A stretch of DNA of 64,000 nucleotides from an uncultured Duodenibacillus sp. (GCA_944390145.1 CALXOY010000086.1:1-64000); one strand, 5' to 3'; numbered from the stretch's first letter, positions 18,200 through 29,051 are shown. Notes: generated from the sequence alone by a model not told the origin. Numbers and translations: made by a program.

Positions 18200-19309
18200 A
18201 TGCAGTTTATCAAGTGCACCCGAGAGGCCCTCTTAAAGCCTCTGCAGATGGTCGGCGGCATTGTAGAAGGCCGTCAGACGCTTGCGATTCTCGCCAATAT
18301 TCTTCTGAAGAAGGAAGGTGATCGCGTCAGCTTCACCGCCACCGATCTGGAAATCCAGATCCGTACCTCTTCAAACATCGGTTGCGGCGAGGAAGACTGC
18401 AAGACCACGCTGCCGGCAGCCAAACTGCTGGCTCTTTTGTCCGCCCTTCCCAGCGCTTCCACCGAAGTCACCCTCAGTCAGGATGAACGCAAGGCCGTTC
18501 TGTCGGCCGGCAATTCCCGCTACCTGCTTGCCCAGCTGCCCGCCGAGGATTATCCCGAACTCAATATCGGCGAGATGACCACGAGCTTCAAGATGCCTGC
18601 TCAGAACCTCAAGCACCTCTTTCACATGGTGCACTTTGCGATGGCTCAGCAGGACATCCGCTACTACCTCAACGGCATGCTGATCGTGATTCAGGATCAC
18701 AAGGTCCGCGCCGTCGCCACCGACGGCCATCGTCTTGCCTGCTGCGACGACAACTCGGAAATCGATTTTGACGGCTCCGTGGAAGTGATTCTTCCCCGCA
18801 AGAGCGTGCAGCAGCTCATGAAGCTGTTGCCGGACAATGATTCGGAAGTGCTCGTGGAGATCGGCAAATCCCAGGCGCGCTTCGTCTTCGGGGAAATCGA
18901 CTTTCTCACCAAACTGGTTGAGGGCAAATTCCCTGACTACAAGCGCGTGATTCCCCAGGGCAACGACAAGATCTTCCTTGTCAACCGTGAAGAGTTGATC
19001 GGCGCCTTGCGCCGTGCCGCCATTCTTGCCAACGAGAAATTCAAGGGTCTGCGCTGGATCATCACGCCGGGCACGCTCAGCATCCAGAGCACCAACTCTG
19101 AAATGGAAGAGGCTGAGGAGAAGATTGCCATCAACTATGACGGCCCCGAACTCGATGTGGGCTTTAACGTTGTGTATCTGCTCGATGCCCTCACCAACCT
19201 GAAAAACTCCGAAGTTCGCTTCTCGCTTTCGTCGGCACAGGGAGCCACACTGCTGACAATGCCCGACAACGAACTCTTCCGCTACGTGCTGATGCCGATG
19301 CGCATCTGA
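18200..19309 (+). CDS. dnaN: DNA polymerase III sliding clamp (beta)
   Basis: A 369-residue ring-forming processivity clamp of DNA polymerase III, matching the family length (E. coli 366). It begins MQFIKCTREALLKPLQMVGG and ends with the conserved tail FRYVLMPMRI. The open frame extends 35 codons further upstream, but that part is not clamp-like, so the ATG at 18200 is the start. It lies 139 nt after dnaA and 161 nt before gyrB; the second gap holds a large hairpin. Confidence 0.97.
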   Translation: MQFIKCTREALLKPLQMVGGIVEGRQTLAILANILLKKEGDRVSFTATDLEIQIRTSSNIGCGEEDCKTTLPAAKLLALLSALPSASTEVTLSQDERKAVLSAGNSRYLLAQLPAEDYPELNIGEMTTSFKMPAQNLKHLFHMVHFAMAQQDIRYYLNGMLIVIQDHKVRAVATDGHRLACCDDNSEIDFDGSVEVILPRKSVQQLMKLLPDNDSEVLVEIGKSQARFVFGEIDFLTKLVEGKFPDYKRVIPQGNDKIFLVNREELIGALRRAAILANEKFKGLRWIITPGTLSIQSTNSEMEEAEEKIAINYDGPELDVGFNVVYLLDALTNLKNSEVRFSLSSAQGATLLTMPDNELFRYVLMPMRI

Positions 19310-19358
19310 CAAAGATGCCGAAGTCCGGCCTTCAATCCGATCATTCCGGTTGAAATGA

Positions 19359-19412
19359 ACGCCAATGCGATTCTTGGAGCCGACAAGGCAAGAGGGAATC
19401 AAGCATTGGCGT
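19359..19412. other. Long interrupted hairpin upstream of gyrB
   Basis: ACGCCAATGC (19359-19368) is perfectly complementary to GCATTGGCGT (19403-19412). GATTC directly inside it pairs with GAATC after a 2-nt bulge, giving a 15-bp stem. No T-run follows, so it is not an obvious terminator. It lies 58 bp before the gyrB start codon and could be a leader structure or a supercoiling-sensitive cruciform. Confidence 0.5.
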
Positions 19413-19425
19413 CGGACTTTCCTGA

Positions 19426-22014
<2,589 letters not shown>

Positions 22015-22044
22015 TCACCGCGCTTGTTGAGCACATTGACATCC

Positions 22045-22085
22045 GGACCTGTCGGTACAATCATCTGACAGGTCCTTTATTTTTG
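22045..22085 (+). terminator. Intrinsic terminator of gyrB
   Basis: GGACCTGTC (22045-22053) pairs perfectly with GACAGGTCC (22067-22075), followed directly by TTTATTTTTG. It separates the dnaA-dnaN-gyrB block from the next two genes. Confidence 0.9.
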
Positions 22086-22099
22086 TCTGTCGAAAGAAA

Positions 22100-23038
22100 A
22101 TGACGACTCCCATTGAACAGCAAATTGTGGTTGCCGTAAGTTCACGCGCACTCTTTAACCTGGAAAAGGAACACCAGATTTTCGAAACGCAGGGAGTCGC
22201 CGCCTACAGGGACTGGCAGGTGAACCACGCCGAAGAGCCGCTGGAGCCGGGAACAGCCTTTCCCTTCATCCGCAAGCTGGCGCGCATCAATACGCTGTTT
22301 GGAGACAAGCAGCCGTTTCGCGTGGTGGCGCTCAGTCGCAATACGCCAGAAACCGGACAGCGCTTTTTCAACTCCTGCAGAGCCTACAACCTGCCGATCA
22401 CAGCAGGCGCCTTCACCTCCGGCCAGTCCACGTTTCCGTACCTTCAGGCCTATGACGCCTCGCTTTTTTTGAGCGCCAACAAGGAAAACGTCTTTCATGC
22501 CGTCAGCATGGGGCAGCCCGCCGGTCTGGTGATTCCCACCTCCACGGCGGCGCAAGGTGAAGAAGAAGACGATGACGAGCTTCGCATTGCGTTTGACTTT
22601 GACGGAGTCGTCATCGATGATGAGGCGGAAAAAACCTTTCATGAAGAGGGCATCCAGGGCTTTATGCTGCATGAAAGGGAAAAGCGCGACATTCCGCACC
22701 AGCCCGGACCCATGCACCGTCTCTTCACCAAGCTCGGGCAATTTCAGGCCATGGACGCCGAGCGCGGCAAAAACGATCCATACTTCAAGCCGGTGCTGCG
22801 CGTATCCATCGTGACGGCGCGCGGCGCCATGAACGAAGAAAGGCTCATCACCAGCCTTAAAAGCTTCGGCATGAGTGCAGCCGAGCTCTTTTTGATGGAC
22901 GGTCTTCCCAAAAAAAGGGTTTTGGACGTTCTCAAACCCCACATCTATTTTGACGACCAACTCAAGCACGTCGAAAGCACCAGCGCCACCGTTCCAAGCG
23001 TGCTTGTCCCGTTTGGCATCAATAATCTCGTTGCGTAA
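22100..23038 (+). CDS. Cytosolic 5'-nucleotidase, cN-I type
   Basis: A 312-residue protein that closely follows the pattern of the 5'-nucleotidase family related to animal cytosolic nucleotidase I. Visible motifs are VAVSSRALFNLEKEHQIF near the N-terminus, PFIRKLARINTLF, VVALSRNTPETGQRFFNS, LFLSANKENV, and AFDFDGVVIDDEAEK, the HAD-type Asp motif. The family removes phosphate from nucleoside monophosphates such as AMP. No export signal is seen. It ends 22 nt before the next gene, a probable partner in one transcript. Confidence 0.85.
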   Translation: MTTPIEQQIVVAVSSRALFNLEKEHQIFETQGVAAYRDWQVNHAEEPLEPGTAFPFIRKLARINTLFGDKQPFRVVALSRNTPETGQRFFNSCRAYNLPITAGAFTSGQSTFPYLQAYDASLFLSANKENVFHAVSMGQPAGLVIPTSTAAQGEEEDDDELRIAFDFDGVVIDDEAEKTFHEEGIQGFMLHEREKRDIPHQPGPMHRLFTKLGQFQAMDAERGKNDPYFKPVLRVSIVTARGAMNEERLITSLKSFGMSAAELFLMDGLPKKRVLDVLKPHIYFDDQLKHVESTSATVPSVLVPFGINNLVA

Positions 23039-23060
23039 ACGGTGAGTGGGAGCATCCGGC

Positions 23061-25100
23061 ATGTTGAGCCAGTGGCAGCATCTTCTGCGTCCGATTGACT
23101 GCGGTCCGATGCACTTGAAAAACCGCCTCACCGCAGCGCCCATCAACACGGGGCTGGAAAACCTCTCAAGCCTTGTACTGCTGTCGGGCTTTTGGGCGCG
23201 TGTTGCCGCTGACGGCGTCAGCCTCATCACGGTGGTCTCCCCGGCATTGAGCCGGCAATCCAAGCAGGGGCCCAACGTGGTGGCCGCTGCTTCAGACGAC
23301 TTCAGACGCTACCGGAAGGTGCTCGAGGCAGCTTCAGCCTTTGGCTGCCGCACCGCCCTGCAGCTCAATCACGTCGGGCAGGACGCCGTCAGCCGTTATC
23401 CGGTTTCCAGCGTTTCCGGCGTCTCCAAATACACAGGCAGAACCTTTCACGCCGCCCCAGCATTTCTCATCCGGAAAGCCATCTCCCAATTCATCGCCTG
23501 CGCGCAGGAAGCCGCCTCGGTCGGCTTTGATGCAGTGGAAATCAACGCTTCCGGCCGTTCCTTCATTGCTTCCTTTTTGAGCCCGGCCGTCAATACGCGG
23601 CGCGATGCCTGGGGAACCAACCAACTCGGGCGCTTTCGCTTTCTGCTTGAAGTCGTCCGGGGCTGCAAAAAAGCCATGGGCGAGGACAAAGCCCTCGGCG
23701 TGCGCTTCAATCTCGTGGAGCTCTCGCCCAAAGGGGCGTCCTGGGATGAAATACTTCGCCTCATCCAGATGCTGCGCATCGCCGGAGCCGATTATTTGAT
23801 CGGAGTGGCCGGAGGCTTCGAAGACCGCATTCCCACACACTCTCACGCCATTCCAGACGGCGTCTGGCTGCCTGCCTATGAAGCGCTGGCGCAGGCTTCC
23901 GACCTTCCGGTCTTCTTTCAGGATGCAAGCGAAGACTTCAAGCTTTTGGAAGACATCAGCAGCCGCTTGGAAAACGCAGTTTTTTCCTTCAGCTCCCCTC
24001 TTGTCGGGGACAAGGCCTTCATTCGAAAAAAACTCGGACTCGACTATGCTCCGGTCGATCCTTGGATCAACCATCACGACGTCGGTGTTCCCTCGGATAT
24101 TCTGCGCACCAAGCGGCTTTTTAGCCTGACAGACCCCTGCCTTTTCGGGCAATACACTTTTTCCAGGCACAAAACACAGTCTCCCAAGCGCGTTGCCGTC
24201 ATCGGCGGCGGACTCGCCGGCATGCTTTTTGCGTTGGTGGCTTCCAATCGCGGCCACGCCGTCACCCTCTTTGAAAAAGGCGACGAACTCGGCGGACAGC
24301 TGCATTTCCTCAATAAAATCGAGAACTTTGATAATCACGCAAATTTACTGAAAATCATCGAAAATAGACTTAACTTAAGCGAAATTAACGTTGTTTACAA
24401 CAAAAGAGTTCAACTCCAGGAACTCAAGCAAGAAAATCTTTTCGACGTCTACATTGTTGCAACAGGCAGTGAACCAGAGATGCCCGACATTCCCGGCATC
24501 AACGCCTCCAATGTTGTGACTTATGAGGAACTGCTCACTGATACGCCTGTTGGAAATCGCGTAGCCATCATCGGCAACGGCAGGATCGCCCTGGGAATCA
24601 GCCGCTATTTACTTGAAAACAAACAAGAAAATGAACGGACAGCCCAATCTTGGCGGGATGCCTGGGGCATTGGAGACATCCGGCAGCACGCCGGCGGCGT
24701 ACTCGGCTTTATTCCGGAAATCGAACCTGCCCTGCGGCAGCTCTACCTCATTGAACTGGACCCGGAAGTCACGAAAAAACTGCTTCGCAAGACGCACAAC
24801 CAGTGGGATCTGACCTGGCTCTTGATGCGCGGCGCCCAAACGGTGCGCAACGTCAACATCGAACTGATTGACAACTACGCTGTGCGCATTTCCGACCGGC
24901 CAGGACGAACCAACCGGCATGCCATTCGCGTCGATCACGTCGTGGTCTGTGCGGAATGCACCCCGAATCTGCTTGACCGGGTTGGCTATACACCGGCTGA
25001 TGAACAAGTGTTGTTGATTGGCGCCGCGTCCTCTGATAGAGGCTACATGGGGCTTGCCGATATTGTCCGTCAAGTCTATGAAAAAGCGGCACTGCTTTAA
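23061..25100 (+). CDS. FadH-like OYE/FAD flavoprotein with erased active site
   Basis: A 679-residue homologue of 2,4-dienoyl-CoA reductase: an FMN-type TIM barrel (about 1-340), then an FAD/NAD(P)H-binding part with RVAVIGGGLAGM, GDELGGQL and RVAIIGNGRIALG. Compared with E. coli FadH, the cluster motif CIGCNQAC and the later cysteines are absent; only one Cys lies in that region. The catalytic Tyr of SEGYLINEF is replaced (SGRSFIASF), and the His of GWHEARIPT by GGFEDRIPT. It is therefore unlikely to do dienoyl reduction by the known mechanism. The ATG at 23061 has GGGAG 8 nt upstream. Confidence 0.8.
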   Translation: MLSQWQHLLRPIDCGPMHLKNRLTAAPINTGLENLSSLVLLSGFWARVAADGVSLITVVSPALSRQSKQGPNVVAAASDDFRRYRKVLEAASAFGCRTALQLNHVGQDAVSRYPVSSVSGVSKYTGRTFHAAPAFLIRKAISQFIACAQEAASVGFDAVEINASGRSFIASFLSPAVNTRRDAWGTNQLGRFRFLLEVVRGCKKAMGEDKALGVRFNLVELSPKGASWDEILRLIQMLRIAGADYLIGVAGGFEDRIPTHSHAIPDGVWLPAYEALAQASDLPVFFQDASEDFKLLEDISSRLENAVFSFSSPLVGDKAFIRKKLGLDYAPVDPWINHHDVGVPSDILRTKRLFSLTDPCLFGQYTFSRHKTQSPKRVAVIGGGLAGMLFALVASNRGHAVTLFEKGDELGGQLHFLNKIENFDNHANLLKIIENRLNLSEINVVYNKRVQLQELKQENLFDVYIVATGSEPEMPDIPGINASNVVTYEELLTDTPVGNRVAIIGNGRIALGISRYLLENKQENERTAQSWRDAWGIGDIRQHAGGVLGFIPEIEPALRQLYLIELDPEVTKKLLRKTHNQWDLTWLLMRGAQTVRNVNIELIDNYAVRISDRPGRTNRHAIRVDHVVVCAECTPNLLDRVGYTPADEQVLLIGAASSDRGYMGLADIVRQVYEKAALL

Positions 25101-25232
25101 GTAATTTTCGCTATTCCTTTGTTTTTATTAGCTTTTTTCTTTTTTTGCTCACATGCACAATTAAGAAAGGCATGGAGATTTTGAGGTGGATAATCCTCTC
25201 TCCAATTCTTAATAAAAGAAAAAATATTTATT

Positions 25233-25261
25233 TAGAAGTAGTAGTAAATAGGGGTGGATAA
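25233..25261 (+). other. DnaA-trio-like element abutting a DnaA box
   Basis: The top strand reads TAG-AAG-TAG-TAG-TAA-ATA (25233-25250), then GGGG, then GTGGATAA (box at 25253-25261). This is the order of the basal unwinding element described in Bacillus: trios, GC step, DnaA box on the opposite strand. AT-rich DNA lies on the trio side, as the model expects. Confidence 0.7.
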
Positions 25262-25471
25262 TTCTGTGAATAACAGAGAAAATCCGTTTAAAATCAACGG
25301 TCTAGCATGTGAATAAAGGCGTGGATAAGCCCTTGGCCGGGGTGTGGATAAGTTGTGGATGAATGTGAGGAAAACCGGCCGGATAACAAGGTTGCCAAAA
25401 AGATATCCACAGGCGGCTGACTTATTCTTGCGTTGTTCACAAAGTTATCCACATCTGTAAGAATGGTGAAT

Positions 25472-25500
25472 TGTTATAATTTTTATGCTATAAAAATTAT
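25472..25500 (+). promoter_or_regulatory. Extended -10 promoter overlapping an AT-only inverted repeat
   Basis: TGTTATAAT (25472-25480) is a perfect extended -10. It overlaps an 11-bp perfect inverted repeat, ATAATTTTTAT (25476-25486) and ATAAAAATTAT (25490-25500). No -35 is visible; the perfect DnaA box at 25445-25453 occupies that position. Transcription would go right, into the Crp-like gene at 25605, or across oriC's right edge. Confidence 0.5.
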
Positions 25501-25604
25501 TCAAACATAAATTTCAACCACACTGCTGTGGTAGGATAGCGGCGAATTTTCTTTTATTACGGCGGTGTGCCGGTTTTCGGGCTTGTTTGTAAATCCGGTC
25601 TTCT

Positions 25605-26378
25605 ATGTCCTTCGACTTGCTTTTGCCTTGGTTTGCTCCACGGCTTTCCCCGGGCATCTCCAGAGTGCTGACAAGCATTGGTCATCCAACAGTTTTGGTC
25701 AAAGGCGATCAGATCGGCACTTCATCGTTTTTCAAGCGCATTGTTTTTGTCAAAAGCGGCTTGCTGGCCCAGGGGGTGATCGATCCTGAAACCAGCTCCC
25801 CCTTCATGCTGACTCTGTCGGCGGCCAGCAGCTTCGGCATCCCGACTCGGGATATTGATGCCCTGGACAATCTCCCCCGCCGCTATTGGGCCGTCTGCCG
25901 CTGTGAGGTGCTGACGGTGGCGCCCGAGATATTTCTGCGGGTGGTTGAAATGGATCCCAACTGGAACGATGAAATCAACCGGTACGCCGTGCGGAGGGCT
26001 TTTAGCGAGCGCCTGGGGCTGATGGTTTGCCAAGCGGCAAGTCCAGAACAGCGTCTCGGAGTTTTTCTTGTCTGTCTGGTGCAATCGGGCAGTTCAATAA
26101 AAATCGGGGAGTGCCCGGGAAAAAGTTTTGTTAGATTACCGGCTGCTCCGTCCAGGCGTTTTCTTGCCGCCATGCTTAATTGCCAATTGCGGCAGATTGA
26201 AGGTATCTTTCAGCAGTGGATGGAGGCCGGCCTTGTGAAGTTCAACGGTCATGAGGTGGAGCTGCGGGCGGATTTACTTCAAAAATACGATGACTGGCTG
26301 CAGCCTTTTTTGCAGATGCAGCCCGCGGTGCAGGCAAGGCGTCCTGCATATCATCAGGCTGTAGACTTCACCATCTGA
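25605..26378 (+). CDS. Divergent Crp/Fnr-like transcription regulator
   Basis: A 257-residue protein without a strong family motif but with Crp architecture. It has a beta-rich sensory half (about 1-130; VLVKGDQIG, RIVFVKSGLLAQGV), a dimer helix, and a C-terminal winged helix (SRRFLAAMLNCQLRQIEGIFQQW, then AGLVKFNGHEVEL). These align with the recognition helix and wing of Crp. No Fnr-type cysteine cluster is evident. It is similar in layout to the regulator at 49737-50576 (both begin PW-x-AP and share LVKSG-x-x-A). It borders oriC. Ligand and targets are unknown. Confidence 0.7.
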   Translation: MSFDLLLPWFAPRLSPGISRVLTSIGHPTVLVKGDQIGTSSFFKRIVFVKSGLLAQGVIDPETSSPFMLTLSAASSFGIPTRDIDALDNLPRRYWAVCRCEVLTVAPEIFLRVVEMDPNWNDEINRYAVRRAFSERLGLMVCQAASPEQRLGVFLVCLVQSGSSIKIGECPGKSFVRLPAAPSRRFLAAMLNCQLRQIEGIFQQWMEAGLVKFNGHEVELRADLLQKYDDWLQPFLQMQPAVQARRPAYHQAVDFTI

Positions 26379-26411
26379 CTCTAACTAGAAAAAAATACGG
26401 AGAAAAACAAC

Positions 26412-27098
26412 ATGCTCAAGCGCTCACTTTGCATTTTGACGTGTGCGGCAGCCATGGCAACGGCTATGGTCGGCTGCGCCCCCTTGGTGGTCGGGGGTGC
26501 GGCAATGGCGACCGGAGCGGCCGTCTCTACCATGATCGACCGCCGCTCGACCGGCTCGATTGTCAACGACGGCGTGATTGAAGAGCGTTTGAGCCTGGAG
26601 ATTTCCAAGGCGCTCAAGGAGCAGCTGGGAAGCCTGCCTGACGGGCACATTACCGTGACGTCCTATGACGGCAAGGTGCTTCTCACCGGTGAAATTGAAA
26701 CGCTCAAGGCAAAGCGCATTGTGACGGAAACGGCTCAGAAGAGCTTGAGCGTGAGAAGCGTCGTCAACGAACTGGCCGTGCAGCCGAGTTCCAGTTGGAC
26801 GCAGCGCATGAAGGATTCCAAGCTGGCTGCCACCGTGCGCTCGCGCATGGTGATGGAGGACAACGTCTACTTGAGCCAGATGAAGGTGGTTGTCGACCGC
26901 GGCATCGTCTACATCATGGGCATTGTGACGCCGCAGGAAAACACCATTGCCATGATGGTGGCGGCTCGCACTAGCGGTGTGACCCGCGTGATCTCTGTCT
27001 GCCAGGTGATGAGTGCTGAGCGCATTGCTGAACGCATGAAGATGATTCAGCAGGAAAACAAGGCCGAGGCGCAAGAGCAGGATTCGCAGCAGAACTAA
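26412..27098 (+). CDS. BON-domain outer-membrane lipoprotein (DolP-like)
   Basis: A 228-residue lipoprotein with signal peptide and lipobox MVGC (Cys22). Two BON domains follow (about 50-120 and 130-200), each with the pattern I-T-V-x-x-x-x-G-x-V-x-x-x-G, seen in HITVTSYDGKVLLTGEI and KVVVDRGIVYIMGIV. This is the layout of DolP (YraP), which supports outer-membrane integrity. A Gln/Glu-rich tail ends the protein. SD sequence ACGGAG lies about 11 nt before the ATG. Confidence 0.88.
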   Translation: MLKRSLCILTCAAAMATAMVGCAPLVVGGAAMATGAAVSTMIDRRSTGSIVNDGVIEERLSLEISKALKEQLGSLPDGHITVTSYDGKVLLTGEIETLKAKRIVTETAQKSLSVRSVVNELAVQPSSSWTQRMKDSKLAATVRSRMVMEDNVYLSQMKVVVDRGIVYIMGIVTPQENTIAMMVAARTSGVTRVISVCQVMSAERIAERMKMIQQENKAEAQEQDSQQN

Positions 27099-27132
27099 CG
27101 TCGCTGCAGCCTGCCGGCTGAAGGCGTCCGCA

Positions 27133-27166
27133 GCACCCGGGGGACGGCATGCCCCGGGCGCTTTTT
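27133..27166 (+). terminator. Terminator after the BON lipoprotein
   Basis: CCCGGGG (27136-27142) pairs with CCCCGGG (27152-27158), and TTTTT follows at 27162-27166. It sits just before the 3' end of convergent lipA. Confidence 0.8.
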
Positions 27167-27178
27167 CATGCGCACGTC

Positions 27179-28105
27179 CTACGGCAGACGCTCATCATCC
27201 TCGGAGGCGTGGTAGCTGGAGCGGACAAAGACGCCCGCATGCGCTTTTTGAAAGCCCATGGCGAGCGCTTTTTCCTGCCAGCGGCTGAACTCGGCGGGAG
27301 AAACGTAGCGCCGGACGGGAAGATGATTCTTGCTTGGCGCCAGGTACTGTCCGATCGTGACGCGCGTGACGCCGTTTTCCAAAAGATCCCGCAAAACGCC
27401 CTCAGCTTCTTCATCGGTTTCGCCAAGCCCCAGCATCAGACCGCTTTTGGTGGGGATGAGAGGGTTGCGCTGTGCAAAGGCCTTTAAAAGCGCGAGAGAC
27501 CCCTTGTAGGAGGCTCCGGGGCGCGCTGCACGGTAGAGGCGGGGGACGGTCTCGATATTGTGGTTGAAGACATCTGGCGGCGTTTCCGAGAGGATGCGCA
27601 GGGCAACGTTTTCCTTTTTTTTGAAGTCCGGCACCAGAATTTCCACCTTGATGCCGGAAACAGCGTTTCTGAGCGCCTTGATGACGCGGGCGAAATGCCC
27701 GGCTCCCCCGTCCTTTAGGTCATCACGGTCGGGGCTTGTGATGACGGCGTAGGTGAGTTTGAGCGCTTTTACTGCCTGTGCAAGCCTCTCGGGTTCATCT
27801 TCGGGGGGCGGCTCAGGCGTGCCGTGCGCAAGATCGCAGAAGGCGCACCGGCGGGTGCAGAGCTCCCCGAGAATCAGAAAGGTCGCCGTACCGTGTGAAA
27901 AGCACTCTGCCCGGTTGGGGCAGGCGGCCTCGCGGCAGACTGTGGACAATGAATAGGTCTGCAGCACCTGCCGCACGTGGTCCGAGCCGCTGCTCTCGGA
28001 AAGCGCCCTTACTTTCAGCCAGGCGGGCTTTGGTAGGGGCTGAGCCTGCTGTCCGGCCAGTTTGGAAATCGGCAGGATCTTTTTTGCGCCCCTTTCCACG
28101 TTCAC
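27179..28105 (-). CDS. lipA: Lipoyl synthase
   Basis: A radical SAM enzyme of about 308 residues that inserts two sulfurs into octanoyl groups on lipoate-dependent proteins. The auxiliary cluster motif is CREAACPNRAEC, and the radical SAM motif is CTRRCAFC. It ends with the usual Arg-Ser-Ser-Tyr region (VRSSYHA). The frame stays open to a TTG at 28141 that would overlap menA by 23 nt. I prefer the GTG at 28105, with GAAGGA upstream and no overlap. Last gene of the dacA-like/ybeD/lipB/menA/lipA cluster. Confidence 0.93.
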   Translation of the reverse strand: MNVERGAKKILPISKLAGQQAQPLPKPAWLKVRALSESSGSDHVRQVLQTYSLSTVCREAACPNRAECFSHGTATFLILGELCTRRCAFCDLAHGTPEPPPEDEPERLAQAVKALKLTYAVITSPDRDDLKDGGAGHFARVIKALRNAVSGIKVEILVPDFKKKENVALRILSETPPDVFNHNIETVPRLYRAARPGASYKGSLALLKAFAQRNPLIPTKSGLMLGLGETDEEAEGVLRDLLENGVTRVTIGQYLAPSKNHLPVRRYVSPAEFSRWQEKALAMGFQKAHAGVFVRSSYHASEDDERLP

Positions 28106-28118
28106 GGTGCTCAATCCT

Positions 28119-29051
28119 TCAGAAAAGGAGGACGCTTGCAAAGCCGCCCACGGTGAGGGTGAGGGAAAACAGCAGTTCGAGCTTGACCGTGCCGAACATC
28201 ACGCCGTTTAACGCCATTCCTTCGCACTGACCAAGCGCTCTGACGAGTCTGATTGCTATGGGCAGCGTCAGAAGGCAAAGCGCAAGCCCGGCTGTCGAGG
28301 GATTGCAGAGGATGACGGCTGCAATGATCAAGTAGGGGGCGTAGACCAGCATGCTGTAGACGCCGAGCATGGCGGGCTTTCCCAAAACAACGGCAAGCGT
28401 ACGGCGCCCGACTTCTGCGTCATGCTCCGCATCCCGGTAGTTGTTGACGGCAAGCACGCCGGCGGCGATGAGTCCGAGTGCACTGCCAGCGAGAAGAGCT
28501 TCAGGCAGCCATAAGCCGGTTTGCAGATAGGCCGTGCCGGAAACGGCGGTCAAGCCGAAAAAGAGAAAGACGACGAATTCGCCCCAGGGGGTGTAGGCAA
28601 TGGGCTTGGGGCCGCCCATGTAGCAGTAGGCGGCTGTCACGGACAGGACGGAGATGGCCAGCATCACCCAACCGCCGACATAGATCAGAAAAAGTGTGTC
28701 CAGCACCACCACGCCGATCAAAATTTTGATCATGCGTTCAACCTGGGCCACCGTCAGCCAGCCGTTGGCGGTCGATCGCGGCAGACCCTTGCGAGTGGAG
28801 CGTTCGGCCCTGCGCTTGGTGTAGCCGGCGTCGTTTTCCATGTTGCTGATCATTTGCATCAGAATGGATAAAAGCATGGTGGCAAGCGCAACGACGACGT
28901 CAAACGTGTGTGTGGCTGCGGCGCTGACCGCCAGACCGACGGCCACCGGGGCTGCAGCGATGCCGAGTGTTTTCGGGCGAAAGCTGGCGCACCAGGCTTG
29001 AAAGCTGCCCGGCTTGACGCATGGAACCGGTTGGATGTTTTCTTCATTCAT
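28119..29051 (-). CDS. menA: 1,4-dihydroxy-2-naphthoate polyprenyltransferase
   Basis: A 310-residue UbiA-family membrane prenyltransferase with about eight helices. The first Asp-rich site is QMISNMENDAGYTKR; the second is VLAVNNYRDAEHDAEVGRRTL, with the NNxRD form typical of MenA rather than UbiA. It makes demethylmenaquinone, which fits anaerobic respiration with the periplasmic reductases at 46-53 kb. It overlaps lipB by 4 nt (ATGA) and lies between lipB and lipA, an unusual insertion into the lip gene pair. Confidence 0.92.
   Translation of the reverse strand: MNEENIQPVPCVKPGSFQAWCASFRPKTLGIAAAPVAVGLAVSAAATHTFDVVVALATMLLSILMQMISNMENDAGYTKRRAERSTRKGLPRSTANGWLTVAQVERMIKILIGVVVLDTLFLIYVGGWVMLAISVLSVTAAYCYMGGPKPIAYTPWGEFVVFLFFGLTAVSGTAYLQTGLWLPEALLAGSALGLIAAGVLAVNNYRDAEHDAEVGRRTLAVVLGKPAMLGVYSMLVYAPYLIIAAVILCNPSTAGLALCLLTLPIAIRLVRALGQCEGMALNGVMFGTVKLELLFSLTLTVGGFASVLLF

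Larger units (their letters stand above)
25101..25604. other. oriC: Probable chromosomal replication origin oriC
   Basis: A 504-bp non-coding stretch containing two perfect DnaA boxes, TGTGGATAA (25343-25351) and TTATCCACA (25445-25453). One-mismatch boxes lie at 25185-25193, 25253-25261, 25265-25273, 25308-25316, 25320-25328, 25354-25362 and 25403-25411. An AT-rich unwinding segment covers about 25205-25232. It is followed by a TAG-repeat tract, a GGGG step and a DnaA box. The segment ends in an AT-only inverted repeat. Box density is far above anything else in the window. Confidence 0.88.
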
